Part shown: one piece after another, positions 18,521 to 27,344 of the stretch
Layout: each line of letters starts with the position of its first letter
How positions within the stretch are numbered: the stretch's first letter is position 1
NCBI RefSeq assembly: GCF_006715485.1
Contig: NZ_VFNH01000003.1
Location: 434,001-498,000, forward strand
DNA: 64,000 bases
Source: Herbaspirillum sp. SJZ107
Lineage (GTDB): Bacteria; Pseudomonadota; Gammaproteobacteria; Burkholderiales; Burkholderiaceae_D
Reading direction: 5' to 3'
Notes under the pieces: generated by a model
What the model saw: the letters and a program-made list of their open reading frames with translations, nothing else
What the model was told of the DNA's origin: nothing
Database searches by the model: none
Program-made: the position numbers and the translations under genes

Positions 18521-21500
18521 TTTTCGCAGGTCGTGTCGTGGGCGGGGCCGGTCGCGACAGGGTCGGCGGCGCCGCAGGCGACCGTCAGTTCCACCTTGTG
18601 CAGCTTGCCGTCGTCCACCAGCGCGATCGACGCATCGTCTTGCGGCAAACCGTCCACGATCAGCGCAGCATCGGTGCCTTTGCGCACCTCGATCGTGTAT
18701 GTACTGCCGCGGTAACGGTAGTGTAGCCGGAAGCCATCCCAACCGGTAGGCAGTTGTGGCGTCAGCGCCAAGCGTTCGCCGCTTCGCGCCACGCCAAGCA
18801 ACGATTCGACGATCAGGCGCAGCATCCAGCCGGCCGAACCGGTGGTCCAGCTCCAGCCGCCCCGCCCCAGGTGCTGCGGCGCCGCGCTGACGTCGGCCGC
18901 CATCACGTAGGGTTCGGCCATGTAGCGCGCGCAGGCTTGCGGATCGCGCGCGTGGTTAACCGGATTGATCATGCGCAGCAGTTCCCAGGCGCGCTCGCTG
19001 TCGCCCAGGCCGGCAAACGCCATCGTGGCCCAGATCGCGGCGTGGGTGTACTGGCCGCCGTTCTCGCGCAGGCCGGGCGCATAGCCGCCGATATAGCCGG
19101 GGTCGGGGCCGGCGCCGTCGAAGGGCGGATCGAGCAGCTGGACCAGGCCGGCGTCGCGCCGCACCAGGTGGGCGTCGACCGCGTCCATCGCCGCGCGTGC
19201 GCGGGCCGGATCGGCGGCGCCGGACAGCACGCCCCAGCTCTGCGCGATCGAATCGATGCGGCATTCCTGGTTGTCGCGCGCGCCGAGCGTGGTGCCGTCG
19301 TCGAACCAGGCGCGCCGGTACCATTCGCCGTCCCAGGCGTGTTCCTCGATATTCAGCGACAGCACCTGGGCCGCGCTGCGGCAGGTGGTGGCAAAGCCGT
19401 AGTCGGCCTGGCCCTCGGCCAGCGTGGCGAAGCGCTGCAGCACCTCATATAAAAAGAAGCCGAGCCAGACGCTCTCGCCCTGCCCCTGCGCGCCGACGCG
19501 GTCCATGCCGTCGTTCCAGTCGCCGCTGCCGATCAGCGGCAGGCCGTGGCCGCCGAACACCAGCGCGCGCCGGATCGCGCGCGCGCAGTGCTCGTACAGG
19601 CTGCCCTGCTGGCTGGAGTGCTCCGGCAAGTCATACGAGGCGGCTTCGTCGGGCCGCAGTTCCCGTCCCTCGATGAAGGGCACGACCTGGTCCAGCAGCG
19701 CCGTATCGCCGGTGACTTCCACGTAGCGGCACACGGCCAGCGGCAGCCACAGATAATCGTCCGAGCTGCGCGTGCGCACACCGCGGCCGTGGGGCGGATG
19801 CCACCAGTGCTGGACGTCGCCGTCGACGAACTGGTGGCCGGCGAACAGCAGCAGGTGGTCGCGCAGCAGCTCGGGACGCGCGTGCACCGTCGCCATCGCA
19901 TCCTGCAGCTGGTCGCGGAAACCGTAGGCGCCGCTCGACTGGTGGTAGCCGGTGCGCGCCCACAGGCGGCAGGCGATGGTCTGGTACAACAGCCAGCCGT
20001 TGGCGAGCGCGTCCAGCGCCGGTTCCGGCGTCTCGATGCGCACGGCGCCGAGCGTCTCGTCCCACCAGTCGCGCATGCGGGCGAAGCTGTCGTGGGCGTT
20101 GCTTGCGCCGGCATGGCGCTGCACCATGCCGGCTGCGTCCAGGTTGCGGCGGCCGCCGACGCCCAGCATGAACACCAGCTCCTGCTCCTCGCCGGGCGCC
20201 AGTTCGACCACCGTCTGCAGCGCGGCGCACGGGTCGAGCGCGGCGCCGCTGCGGCCCGAGAGGCCGGCACGTTCAAGGGCCGCCGGACTGGCCAGGCTGC
20301 GGTGGCGTCCGATGAATTCGAGGCGGTCGCAGGTGTACGAAACCTGTTCGGCATCCAGGTGGAAGAAGGCGACCCGGCCCGAGAAATCGGTGTTGTAGGC
20401 ATTGCGGGCAAACAGCGCGCCGCTGGCCGGATCGTGCTCGGTGACCACGTGCAGGGCCGACGTCTCGCGCAGGTCGCCCAGCACCCATTCGACGTAGCCG
20501 GTGACCGACAGGCGCCGCCGCGACGTGCCCTCGTTGCGCAGCTTGACGACCACGTACTTGAGCGGCGCATCCAGCGCCACATGGGTCTGCAGTTCGCTGC
20601 GGATGCCATGCGCCGCGTGCTCGAACACGCTGTAGCCGAAGCCGTGGCGCGTCAGGTAATCGGCGCCGGACGGCGCCGGCAAGGCGGTCGGCGACCAGAA
20701 CACGCCGCTCTCTTCGTCGCGTATATAAAAGGCTTCGCCGCCGGGGTCCGATACCGGGTCGTTGTGCCAGGGCGTGAGGCGGAATTCGTGGGCGTTCTGG
20801 TTCCAGCTGTAGACTTGCCCGCTTTCCGAGACCACGCTGCCGAACATCGGGCTGGCCAGCACGTTCGACCAGGGCGCCGGCGTCGGCCGGCCGGGGCCGA
20901 TGCGGATGACATATTCGCGGCCGTCGGCGCTGAAGCCGCCGATGCCGTTGTCGAGCTGCAGCGGGGGCACCGCCAGCGGCTGCGGCTGCGCGGCGGGCAC
21001 CTGCGCTGGCGGCACGGTCTCCAACCGCGGCGGCAGGTTCGGCTTCTGCAGGCCGCCACGGCGCAGCTGGTCGGCCAGGCTGCCGCGCTCGTCCGACAGC
21101 ACCACCCGCGCCACTGATTGCATCAGGATCCGGTCCTCGTTCGGGATCTGTTCGAGCGCGCGCACGAACACGCCGCCGGGGCGGTCGAGCGACTGCGCAT
21201 CGAGTCCGGCGGCGATCAGGTTCATGATCTGGTCGCGCAAGCCCTGGCGGTAGCCGCCGGCGCCGCCGCTATCGCCGTCGCCGCACCAGATCACCAGGTC
21301 CACCGTCAGGCCCTTCAGGCGCCACCAGGCATGCGCCTGCACCAGCTGGCGCGCCAGCTCGATATTGGCGCTGTCGCGCAGCTGCAGCAGCACGATCGGC
21401 CAGTCGCCCGACACTGCATACGCCCACAGCCCCGACTGGCCGCGGCCGTTGCGCGCGATCAGGGCCGGGTCGGCGCGCAGCGCGGCCTGCGGATACAGCA

Positions 21501-24500
21501 CGGCACCGGCCAGGCAGCCGTACAGCTGGGCGTCCGGCTCGCTCGCGTTCAGCTGGCGCAGCACCGCCTGGCCGTGGGTCCAGGCCAGCTCGAACACGCG
21601 GTCGGCCAGCGGGTTGCCAGCTTCCTGGGCCTGGTATTTGTCGACGAGCTGCATCGCTCCCTCGCGCGTGGCGGCCACGCCCAGCACCACGTCCACCGTG
21701 ATTTCCTGTCCGGGCGCCAAGGTCAGGACACGCCGGATCGCCACCGCTGGATCGAGCACCGTGCCCGCATGCGCGCCGAGCGGGCCGCTGTCCGCCAGCG
21801 CGGCCGGCAGCGCATTGCGCCGGCCGCGGCCGATGAAGGCGGCGCGGCTGGTCTCGAAGCTTGCCGCGTCACCCTCATCCACTGCGGCACCATGCACCGC
21901 CATCAGGTTCAGCAGGACCGGCGGCCGCTCGTCCGGCGTCTGCGGCCGGCGCGTGCACAGGATGGCGCCGCGTTCGGGCAGGATCTCGGTCTGCACGAAC
22001 ATCCTGGAAAACACCGGGTGCGCAGCGTCGATGGCGGCAGATGCCAGCACCACTTCGGCGTAGCCGGTCAGCTCGATGCGGCGCACCCGGCCCGATTTAT
22101 TCGCGATGCGGGTGCGGCGCAGCTCGATGTCGTCTTCCGGCGAGACCACGATCTCGGTGTGCAGATCGATGCCGTGGTCGCTGCGGCGGAATTCGGCGCG
22201 GCCTTCCGAGAACACGGCTTCGTAGCGCTCCGGCGCGGCCTGCACCGGCTGGCGCGTGGTCGACCAGACGGCGCCGCCGTCGAGGTCGCGCACATAGCAG
22301 AAATGGCCGCTGTCGTCGGCGCTCGGATCTTCGCGCCAGCGCGTCACGGCCAGGCCGTTCCAGTGGCTGTAGCCGGTGCCGGCGGCGCTCACCATCACGT
22401 GGTAGCGGCCGTTCGACAGCAGCTGCACTTCCGGATGGCCGGCATCGGCATCGGTCACGCTGCGCGCTACCGCGTTCGCCGTGCCGGCGGCCTGGGCCGG
22501 CTGGCGCAAGGCCGGATGATCGGCGCCCGACGGCTCGGCGGCGCCGGACCTGGGCACGCGTTCCTGCAGCAGCGGCAGCGTGGCGCGCAGCTGCGGGTCG
22601 CTCTCGAAGCGGCGCTGCATCGGTCGCCCATGCAGCAGGTGGGACAGCGCCAGCAAGCCCATGCCCTGGTGCTGCACCATGAAGGCACGCACCACGGCGC
22701 TGGCCTGGCCGGGCGGCAGGCGCGCCGGCGTGTAGTCGACCGCCTCATAAAACCCGTAGCGGCCGCTGAAACCGAGCGCCGCCATGCGCTGCAGGTTGGC
22801 GCAGGCCAGCGCCGGCTCGACCATCAGCGCCAGCATGCCGGCATACGGCGCGACGACCAGGTCTTCGCCCAGGTCGCGGCGCGCGCCGGTGCCGGGCACG
22901 CCGAAGGCGCGGTACTGGTACTGCATGGCGGCGTCCACCGTGTTGTAGCCGGACCCGGACATGCCCCAGGGGATGCCGCGGCGGCCCGCATACGCGGCCT
23001 GGGCGCGCACGATGCCCCGGTAGGTCTGGTCGAGCAGCGTGCCGCGCTGGCCGGGCATCAGCAGCAGCGGCATCAGGTATTCGGCCATGGTGCCGTTCCA
23101 GGACAGCAGCACCTGCTCGCCTTCCGCCAGGGACAGCTGGCGTCCCATCGCGTACCAGTGCTCCTGCGGCAGCTGGTCCTGGGCGATGCCGACGAAGCTC
23201 GCCAGCCGCGCTTCCGACGCCAATAGATCGTGGCTGCCGCCGTCGAGGCGGCGCTCGCTGACGTTGTAGCCGGTCGCCAGCAGGCCGGTGTCGCGCCGGT
23301 ACAGGAAACCGAAGTCCATGGCGGCGAACTCGCGCGCCAGGCGCGCCAGCAGGCGCAGCTCGTCCAGGCGCGCACGCGCGTGAGCGGCGCCCTCCTCCAC
23401 CATCGCGGCCAGCGCATCGTCGGCCGGCAGGCGCACGCCGCCTTCCGCCAGTTCGCGCAGGGTCGGGATGCGGGTCAGGCTCGAATCCAGCACGTAGGCC
23501 TGGGCGGCGCGCATCCACGGCGTGCTCAGGAGCAGGTCGGCGTGGAAGGCGTGGGATTGCGCGGCCAGCTTGCCGGTCCAGCTGCGCAGCTCGGCGCCGG
23601 CATCGTCGGCGACGGCCTGTTCGATGGCCACGGCAGCGCGCGCCAGCGCCGCCAGGCAGTCGAGCAGGCCGGGCAGCGTGTCGAGGCTGCGCCAGCGCTC
23701 GGGGCCGAGCTGCAGGCGCATGGCGGCGATCGCGTCCCTGAGCGGCGCCGGGCCGGCTTCGGCCAGCTCGGCGACGATGTCCAGGGTGTCGCCGATGCCG
23801 TCCAGCGCGCGGCTGGACGCGGCTGGGCGATCGGCCAGCTGTTCCAGCCCCGCGGCCAGGGTCAGCAGGTGGCCGGCCAGGTTGCCGCTGTCGGCCGTCG
23901 ACACCACCATCGGCAGCAGCGGCGCCAGGCTGCGGGTGTCGTACCACTGATAGAAGTGACCGCGGTGACGCTCCATGCGGCCCATGGTCTGCAGGGTGGC
24001 GCGGGTGCGCGCCAGCAGGTCGGGGGTGGCGGCGTAGCCGAAATCCCAGGCGCTCAGGTTGGCCAGCAGCGCCAGCCCGAGGTTGGTGGGCGAAGTGCGC
24101 TGTGCCACCCGCGGCGCCGGATGCTCCTGCATGCTGTCGGGCGGGAGCCAGTTGTCCTCGGGGCCGACGTGGTCTTCGAAGAAGGCCCAGGTGCGGCGCG
24201 CCAGCCTGTGCAGAAAGCGGCGCTGGCCGGCGTCGATGGCGGGCGCGGGCCGCGCCACGGGCAGGCTGATCCACCAGGCGACGACCGGCGACAGGAACCA
24301 CAGCAGCAGCAGCGGCGCCGCCGCGAACAGTGCCAGCGGATTGGCAAACGACAGCAGCAGCGCGGTGCCGATCGCGAACCCCGGTGCGAACGTCATGTTG
24401 TGCCAGTTGCTTTCCAGGTCGGTACTGGAACGCGCCAGGCTGGACGCCTTCCACTCCAGCAGGCGGCGCCGGCTCACGCCCAGGCGCCAGGCGCTGCGCG

Positions 24501-27192
24501 CGATCGCGTCGAGGCTGTACCAGGCTTCGTGGGGCAGGAAGCTCACGTCGAGGATGGCACGCACGACGCCGCTGCACGTGTCCTGGGCCCAGTTCAGCAG
24601 GTGCTGGCGCAGCGTGACGTCGTGCGCCTTGCCGGCCAGGCGGATCAGGGCCTGGAAGAACACCGGCAGGAAAAAGATCGCGAGCACCGCGGCGCTCCAG
24701 AACGCCGGCCCTTCCAGCTGCGCCCAGCACAGCAGCAGGAGTGCGCTAAGCACCGGCGCCACCAGGCTGCGGCGCAGATTATCGAACAGCTTCCAGCGCG
24801 ACAGCGGCGACAGCGGATTCGGCACCCGGCGGCCGTCAGGAGCCGGCACGCGCGCGCCCAGCCAGCCGGCCAGCTGCCAGTCGCCGCGGATCCAGCGGTG
24901 GCGGCGGCCGACGTCGTCGCTGTAGCGCGCCGGGCAGGCTTCGTGGAGCTGGACGTCGTCCAGCAGGCCGGAGCGGACGTAACACCCTTCCAGCAGGTCG
25001 TGCGACAGCACCCGGTCGTCCGGGAAGCGGCCCTGGAGCATGCGCTCGAACACCTCGAGGTCGTAGATGCCCTTGCCGATGAAGGAGCCTTCGCCGAACA
25101 GGTTCTGGTAGACGTCGTGCTCGGCACGCGTGTACGGATCGATGCCGGGCTCGCCGCTGCACAGGCGCTGGTAGCGCGACGCATTTTCCGGCGCCAGCGA
25201 GGCGCTCACGCGCGGCTGCAGCAGGCCGTAGCCTTCGGCCACGCGGCTGCCATCCTCGTTCAGCACTGGCGTGTTCAGCGGGTGCGCCATCGCGGCCACC
25301 AGCGCACGCGCGGTGTTGCGCGGCAGCCGGGTGTCGGCGTCGAGCACGATCACGTAGCGCGTTTCGGCCAGGCCGTCGGCGCTGCCTTCGACCACGCTGA
25401 ACGGCGTCCGCGCGCCGCTGCGCAGGAAGGCGTTCAGATCGGCCAGCTTGCCGCGCTTGCGCTCGCGCCCGATCCAGGCGCCCTCGCCCTCGTTCCAGAC
25501 ACGCTGGCGGTGCAGGAACAGGAAGGGGTCGTGTGCGTACTTGGCGTTCAGGGCGGCGATGGCGGCGCGCGCCTGCTCGACCAGTTCGGCGTCGCCCGGC
25601 ATGTCCTGCAGCGGTGCGTCGAGCAGGTCGGTCACCAGGCAGAAGCGCAGGTGCGGATCGCGGTTGGCCAGGTAGCGCACCTCGAGGTCGTCGCACAGCG
25701 CGGCCACGTTGTCGCCGCTGTACAGCAGTGCGGGCACCGCCACCACGGCCTGGGCATCGGCCGGGATGCCGGCGCTGAAATCCATGCGCGGCAGCGGTTT
25801 CGGACGCACCAGGCGCGCCGCCAGCAGGTTGACCAGGGAAAGCGCCAGCTGGCTGGCGCCGAACGCGGCCAGCACGGCAAGCGCGAACAGCAGCGCGTCG
25901 CCGGCGCCGCCGGCCTGCGCGTGGATCACGGCGGCGGCCGTGAACAATGCCGTCAGGATGGCGGCCGCGCCCAGATAAAAAGGCAGCGGCAGGCGGCGCA
26001 GCATGCGGCGCACCGAGCGGTGCGCGGCCGTGCCCAGCTTCAGGCGCCGTTCCAGACGCGCCAGGCCGCTACCGGCCAGGTAGAAACCGACGTGACGTTC
26101 GCGCTGGCCTTGTGCGCTTTCGCCCGCCAGCGCCAGCGCCTCGCCGGCGACCTCGGTTTCGCTGCGCCGGCTGGCGCGCGCCAGGCGCTCGATGGTGTGG
26201 CGGTAGTGGTCGCGCGTGGCGAAATCCATCTTGCCGTAGACGCCGGCTGGATCCTGGCGCAGCGCCTGTTCGACCGCGCTCAGGGTCTCGACGAACTCGC
26301 GCCAGTCCATGGTGCCGAGCAGGCGCAGGCTGCCGATGCTGTTGGCCACCGAGACCTGGTCGGCGGACTGGCGCGCGATGTCGGTCTGCACCGACTGCTC
26401 GATGGTGCGCTCGTCGTCGGCCAGGCGGGTCGCGACCCATTGCAGGGCCTGGGTCAGCGGGCCGCTGCGGCCCTGCAGGCGGCGCGTCAGTTCGGCCACG
26501 AAGCTGGCGTCCATCGCCGGGACCTCGCGCGCCATATCGGCCACCAGCAATATCAGGTCGCCCGGACGCTGGTCGGCCTGGCCGGCCAGGCGGTCGGCCC
26601 AGCGGTTGGCCAGCGCACGCTGCCTGCAGGTGTGCGCCTGGCGCGCGGCGATGCGGCGCACGTTTTCGAGCAGCGCCAAGCGCAGCATGATCGGCACCGC
26701 CCACAGTTCGCCCAGCGCCAGCGGCGCGCCTTCCTGGTAGGCGGCGACGAAGCGTGCCAGGCTTTCGGGCTCGACCCGGCCGTCGCCATGCGCGACGGCT
26801 TCCAGCGCCAGCCGGTAGACGCGCGGGTGGCTGTCCGCCTCGTCCTCCCCCGGCGCCAGGGCCAGGCAGGGCAAGGCACGGCTGTAATGACGCGGCAGGT
26901 GGCTGTGCGCCAGGCGCACCTGCTCCTCGATCATGTAGCGGTGATCGAGCAGCCATTCGGCGGCCGGCGCCAGGCGCACGCCATCGCGCGCCGCCAGCGT
27001 CAGCGCGCTGCAGGCCTCGAGGATGACGGCGGCATTCTCCGCCAAGCGGTCGAGCAGGCGCGCGCTGCCCGGCTGCGTGCCCAGCTGGTGCTCGGCCGCG
27101 AGCCTGCGCCCGTGCACCGCCATCTGGGCGGCGGAGAACAGGTCGGCACGCAGTGGCGCGGCATCGTCTGGGCGGTGGCGTTCGTCTTTCAA
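18517..27192 (-). CDS. Cyclic beta-1,2-glucan synthase (NdvB/Cgs-like)
   Basis: A 2891-residue membrane glycosyltransferase, close to Rhizobium NdvB (about 2830) and Brucella Cgs (about 2870). Order: N-terminal cytoplasmic region; helices near 395-460; GT84 transferase domain with VLDADTRLP (about residue 617), HDLLEGCYVRSG and RRHRWIRGDW (Q/RxxRW, about 765); further helices to about 980; glucoamylase-like domain (YNTVDAAMQYQYRAFG, about 1420); two GH94 sugar-binding modules; and a GH94 phosphorylase domain with GSGDWNDGMDRVG (about 2559). In Cgs these parts initiate, elongate, trim and cyclise glucan from UDP-glucose. The start is a TTG with GAGG at 27199-27202, 6 nt away; the next in-frame ATG is 23 codons later. 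No NdvA-type exporter is in the window. Confidence 0.92.
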   Translation of the reverse strand: MKDERHRPDDAAPLRADLFSAAQMAVHGRRLAAEHQLGTQPGSARLLDRLAENAAVILEACSALTLAARDGVRLAPAAEWLLDHRYMIEEQVRLAHSHLPRHYSRALPCLALAPGEDEADSHPRVYRLALEAVAHGDGRVEPESLARFVAAYQEGAPLALGELWAVPIMLRLALLENVRRIAARQAHTCRQRALANRWADRLAGQADQRPGDLILLVADMAREVPAMDASFVAELTRRLQGRSGPLTQALQWVATRLADDERTIEQSVQTDIARQSADQVSVANSIGSLRLLGTMDWREFVETLSAVEQALRQDPAGVYGKMDFATRDHYRHTIERLARASRRSETEVAGEALALAGESAQGQRERHVGFYLAGSGLARLERRLKLGTAAHRSVRRMLRRLPLPFYLGAAAILTALFTAAAVIHAQAGGAGDALLFALAVLAAFGASQLALSLVNLLAARLVRPKPLPRMDFSAGIPADAQAVVAVPALLYSGDNVAALCDDLEVRYLANRDPHLRFCLVTDLLDAPLQDMPGDAELVEQARAAIAALNAKYAHDPFLFLHRQRVWNEGEGAWIGRERKRGKLADLNAFLRSGARTPFSVVEGSADGLAETRYVIVLDADTRLPRNTARALVAAMAHPLNTPVLNEDGSRVAEGYGLLQPRVSASLAPENASRYQRLCSGEPGIDPYTRAEHDVYQNLFGEGSFIGKGIYDLEVFERMLQGRFPDDRVLSHDLLEGCYVRSGLLDDVQLHEACPARYSDDVGRRHRWIRGDWQLAGWLGARVPAPDGRRVPNPLSPLSRWKLFDNLRRSLVAPVLSALLLLCWAQLEGPAFWSAAVLAIFFLPVFFQALIRLAGKAHDVTLRQHLLNWAQDTCSGVVRAILDVSFLPHEAWYSLDAIARSAWRLGVSRRRLLEWKASSLARSSTDLESNWHNMTFAPGFAIGTALLLSFANPLALFAAAPLLLLWFLSPVVAWWISLPVARPAPAIDAGQRRFLHRLARRTWAFFEDHVGPEDNWLPPDSMQEHPAPRVAQRTSPTNLGLALLANLSAWDFGYAATPDLLARTRATLQTMGRMERHRGHFYQWYDTRSLAPLLPMVVSTADSGNLAGHLLTLAAGLEQLADRPAASSRALDGIGDTLDIVAELAEAGPAPLRDAIAAMRLQLGPERWRSLDTLPGLLDCLAALARAAVAIEQAVADDAGAELRSWTGKLAAQSHAFHADLLLSTPWMRAAQAYVLDSSLTRIPTLRELAEGGVRLPADDALAAMVEEGAAHARARLDELRLLARLAREFAAMDFGFLYRRDTGLLATGYNVSERRLDGGSHDLLASEARLASFVGIAQDQLPQEHWYAMGRQLSLAEGEQVLLSWNGTMAEYLMPLLLMPGQRGTLLDQTYRGIVRAQAAYAGRRGIPWGMSGSGYNTVDAAMQYQYRAFGVPGTGARRDLGEDLVVAPYAGMLALMVEPALACANLQRMAALGFSGRYGFYEAVDYTPARLPPGQASAVVRAFMVQHQGMGLLALSHLLHGRPMQRRFESDPQLRATLPLLQERVPRSGAAEPSGADHPALRQPAQAAGTANAVARSVTDADAGHPEVQLLSNGRYHVMVSAAGTGYSHWNGLAVTRWREDPSADDSGHFCYVRDLDGGAVWSTTRQPVQAAPERYEAVFSEGRAEFRRSDHGIDLHTEIVVSPEDDIELRRTRIANKSGRVRRIELTGYAEVVLASAAIDAAHPVFSRMFVQTEILPERGAILCTRRPQTPDERPPVLLNLMAVHGAAVDEGDAASFETSRAAFIGRGRRNALPAALADSGPLGAHAGTVLDPAVAIRRVLTLAPGQEITVDVVLGVAATREGAMQLVDKYQAQEAGNPLADRVFELAWTHGQAVLRQLNASEPDAQLYGCLAGAVLYPQAALRADPALIARNGRGQSGLWAYAVSGDWPIVLLQLRDSANIELARQLVQAHAWWRLKGLTVDLVIWCGDGDSGGAGGYRQGLRDQIMNLIAAGLDAQSLDRPGGVFVRALEQIPNEDRILMQSVARVVLSDERGSLADQLRRGGLQKPNLPPRLETVPPAQVPAAQPQPLAVPPLQLDNGIGGFSADGREYVIRIGPGRPTPAPWSNVLASPMFGSVVSESGQVYSWNQNAHEFRLTPWHNDPVSDPGGEAFYIRDEESGVFWSPTALPAPSGADYLTRHGFGYSVFEHAAHGIRSELQTHVALDAPLKYVVVKLRNEGTSRRRLSVTGYVEWVLGDLRETSALHVVTEHDPASGALFARNAYNTDFSGRVAFFHLDAEQVSYTCDRLEFIGRHRSLASPAALERAGLSGRSGAALDPCAALQTVVELAPGEEQELVFMLGVGGRRNLDAAGMVQRHAGASNAHDSFARMRDWWDETLGAVRIETPEPALDALANGWLLYQTIACRLWARTGYHQSSGAYGFRDQLQDAMATVHARPELLRDHLLLFAGHQFVDGDVQHWWHPPHGRGVRTRSSDDYLWLPLAVCRYVEVTGDTALLDQVVPFIEGRELRPDEAASYDLPEHSSQQGSLYEHCARAIRRALVFGGHGLPLIGSGDWNDGMDRVGAQGQGESVWLGFFLYEVLQRFATLAEGQADYGFATTCRSAAQVLSLNIEEHAWDGEWYRRAWFDDGTTLGARDNQECRIDSIAQSWGVLSGAADPARARAAMDAVDAHLVRRDAGLVQLLDPPFDGAGPDPGYIGGYAPGLRENGGQYTHAAIWATMAFAGLGDSERAWELLRMINPVNHARDPQACARYMAEPYVMAADVSAAPQHLGRGGWSWTTGSAGWMLRLIVESLLGVARSGERLALTPQLPTGWDGFRLHYRYRGSTYTIEVRKGTDAALIVDGLPQDDASIALVDDGKLHKVELTVACGAADPVATGPAHDTTCEK

Positions 27193-27297
27193 CAGGGACC
27201 TCGATGTTGGCGTGCGCAGCCGATTGCTGGCAAGCGGGATCGAGGGCGCACGGCTGCCGCCATGCTAAGAGATCAGGTCTTCAGTGACAGTGCGTTA

Positions 27298-27331
27298 GCG
27301 TACGCTCGCCTTGCAAGCGGCGTACGTACGC
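27298..27331. other. Imperfect stem-loop between desulfurase and glucan synthase genes
   Basis: Arms GCGTACG / CGTACGC (7 bp) and inner arms CGCC / GGCG, separated by a 2-base mismatch, close over an 8-nt loop. It sits in the 152-bp gap downstream of the desulfurase fusion gene and upstream of the glucan synthase. There is no U-tract, so it is either a weak transcript end or a regulatory site. Confidence 0.5.
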
Positions 27332-27344
27332 GTTCCGCATGGGA

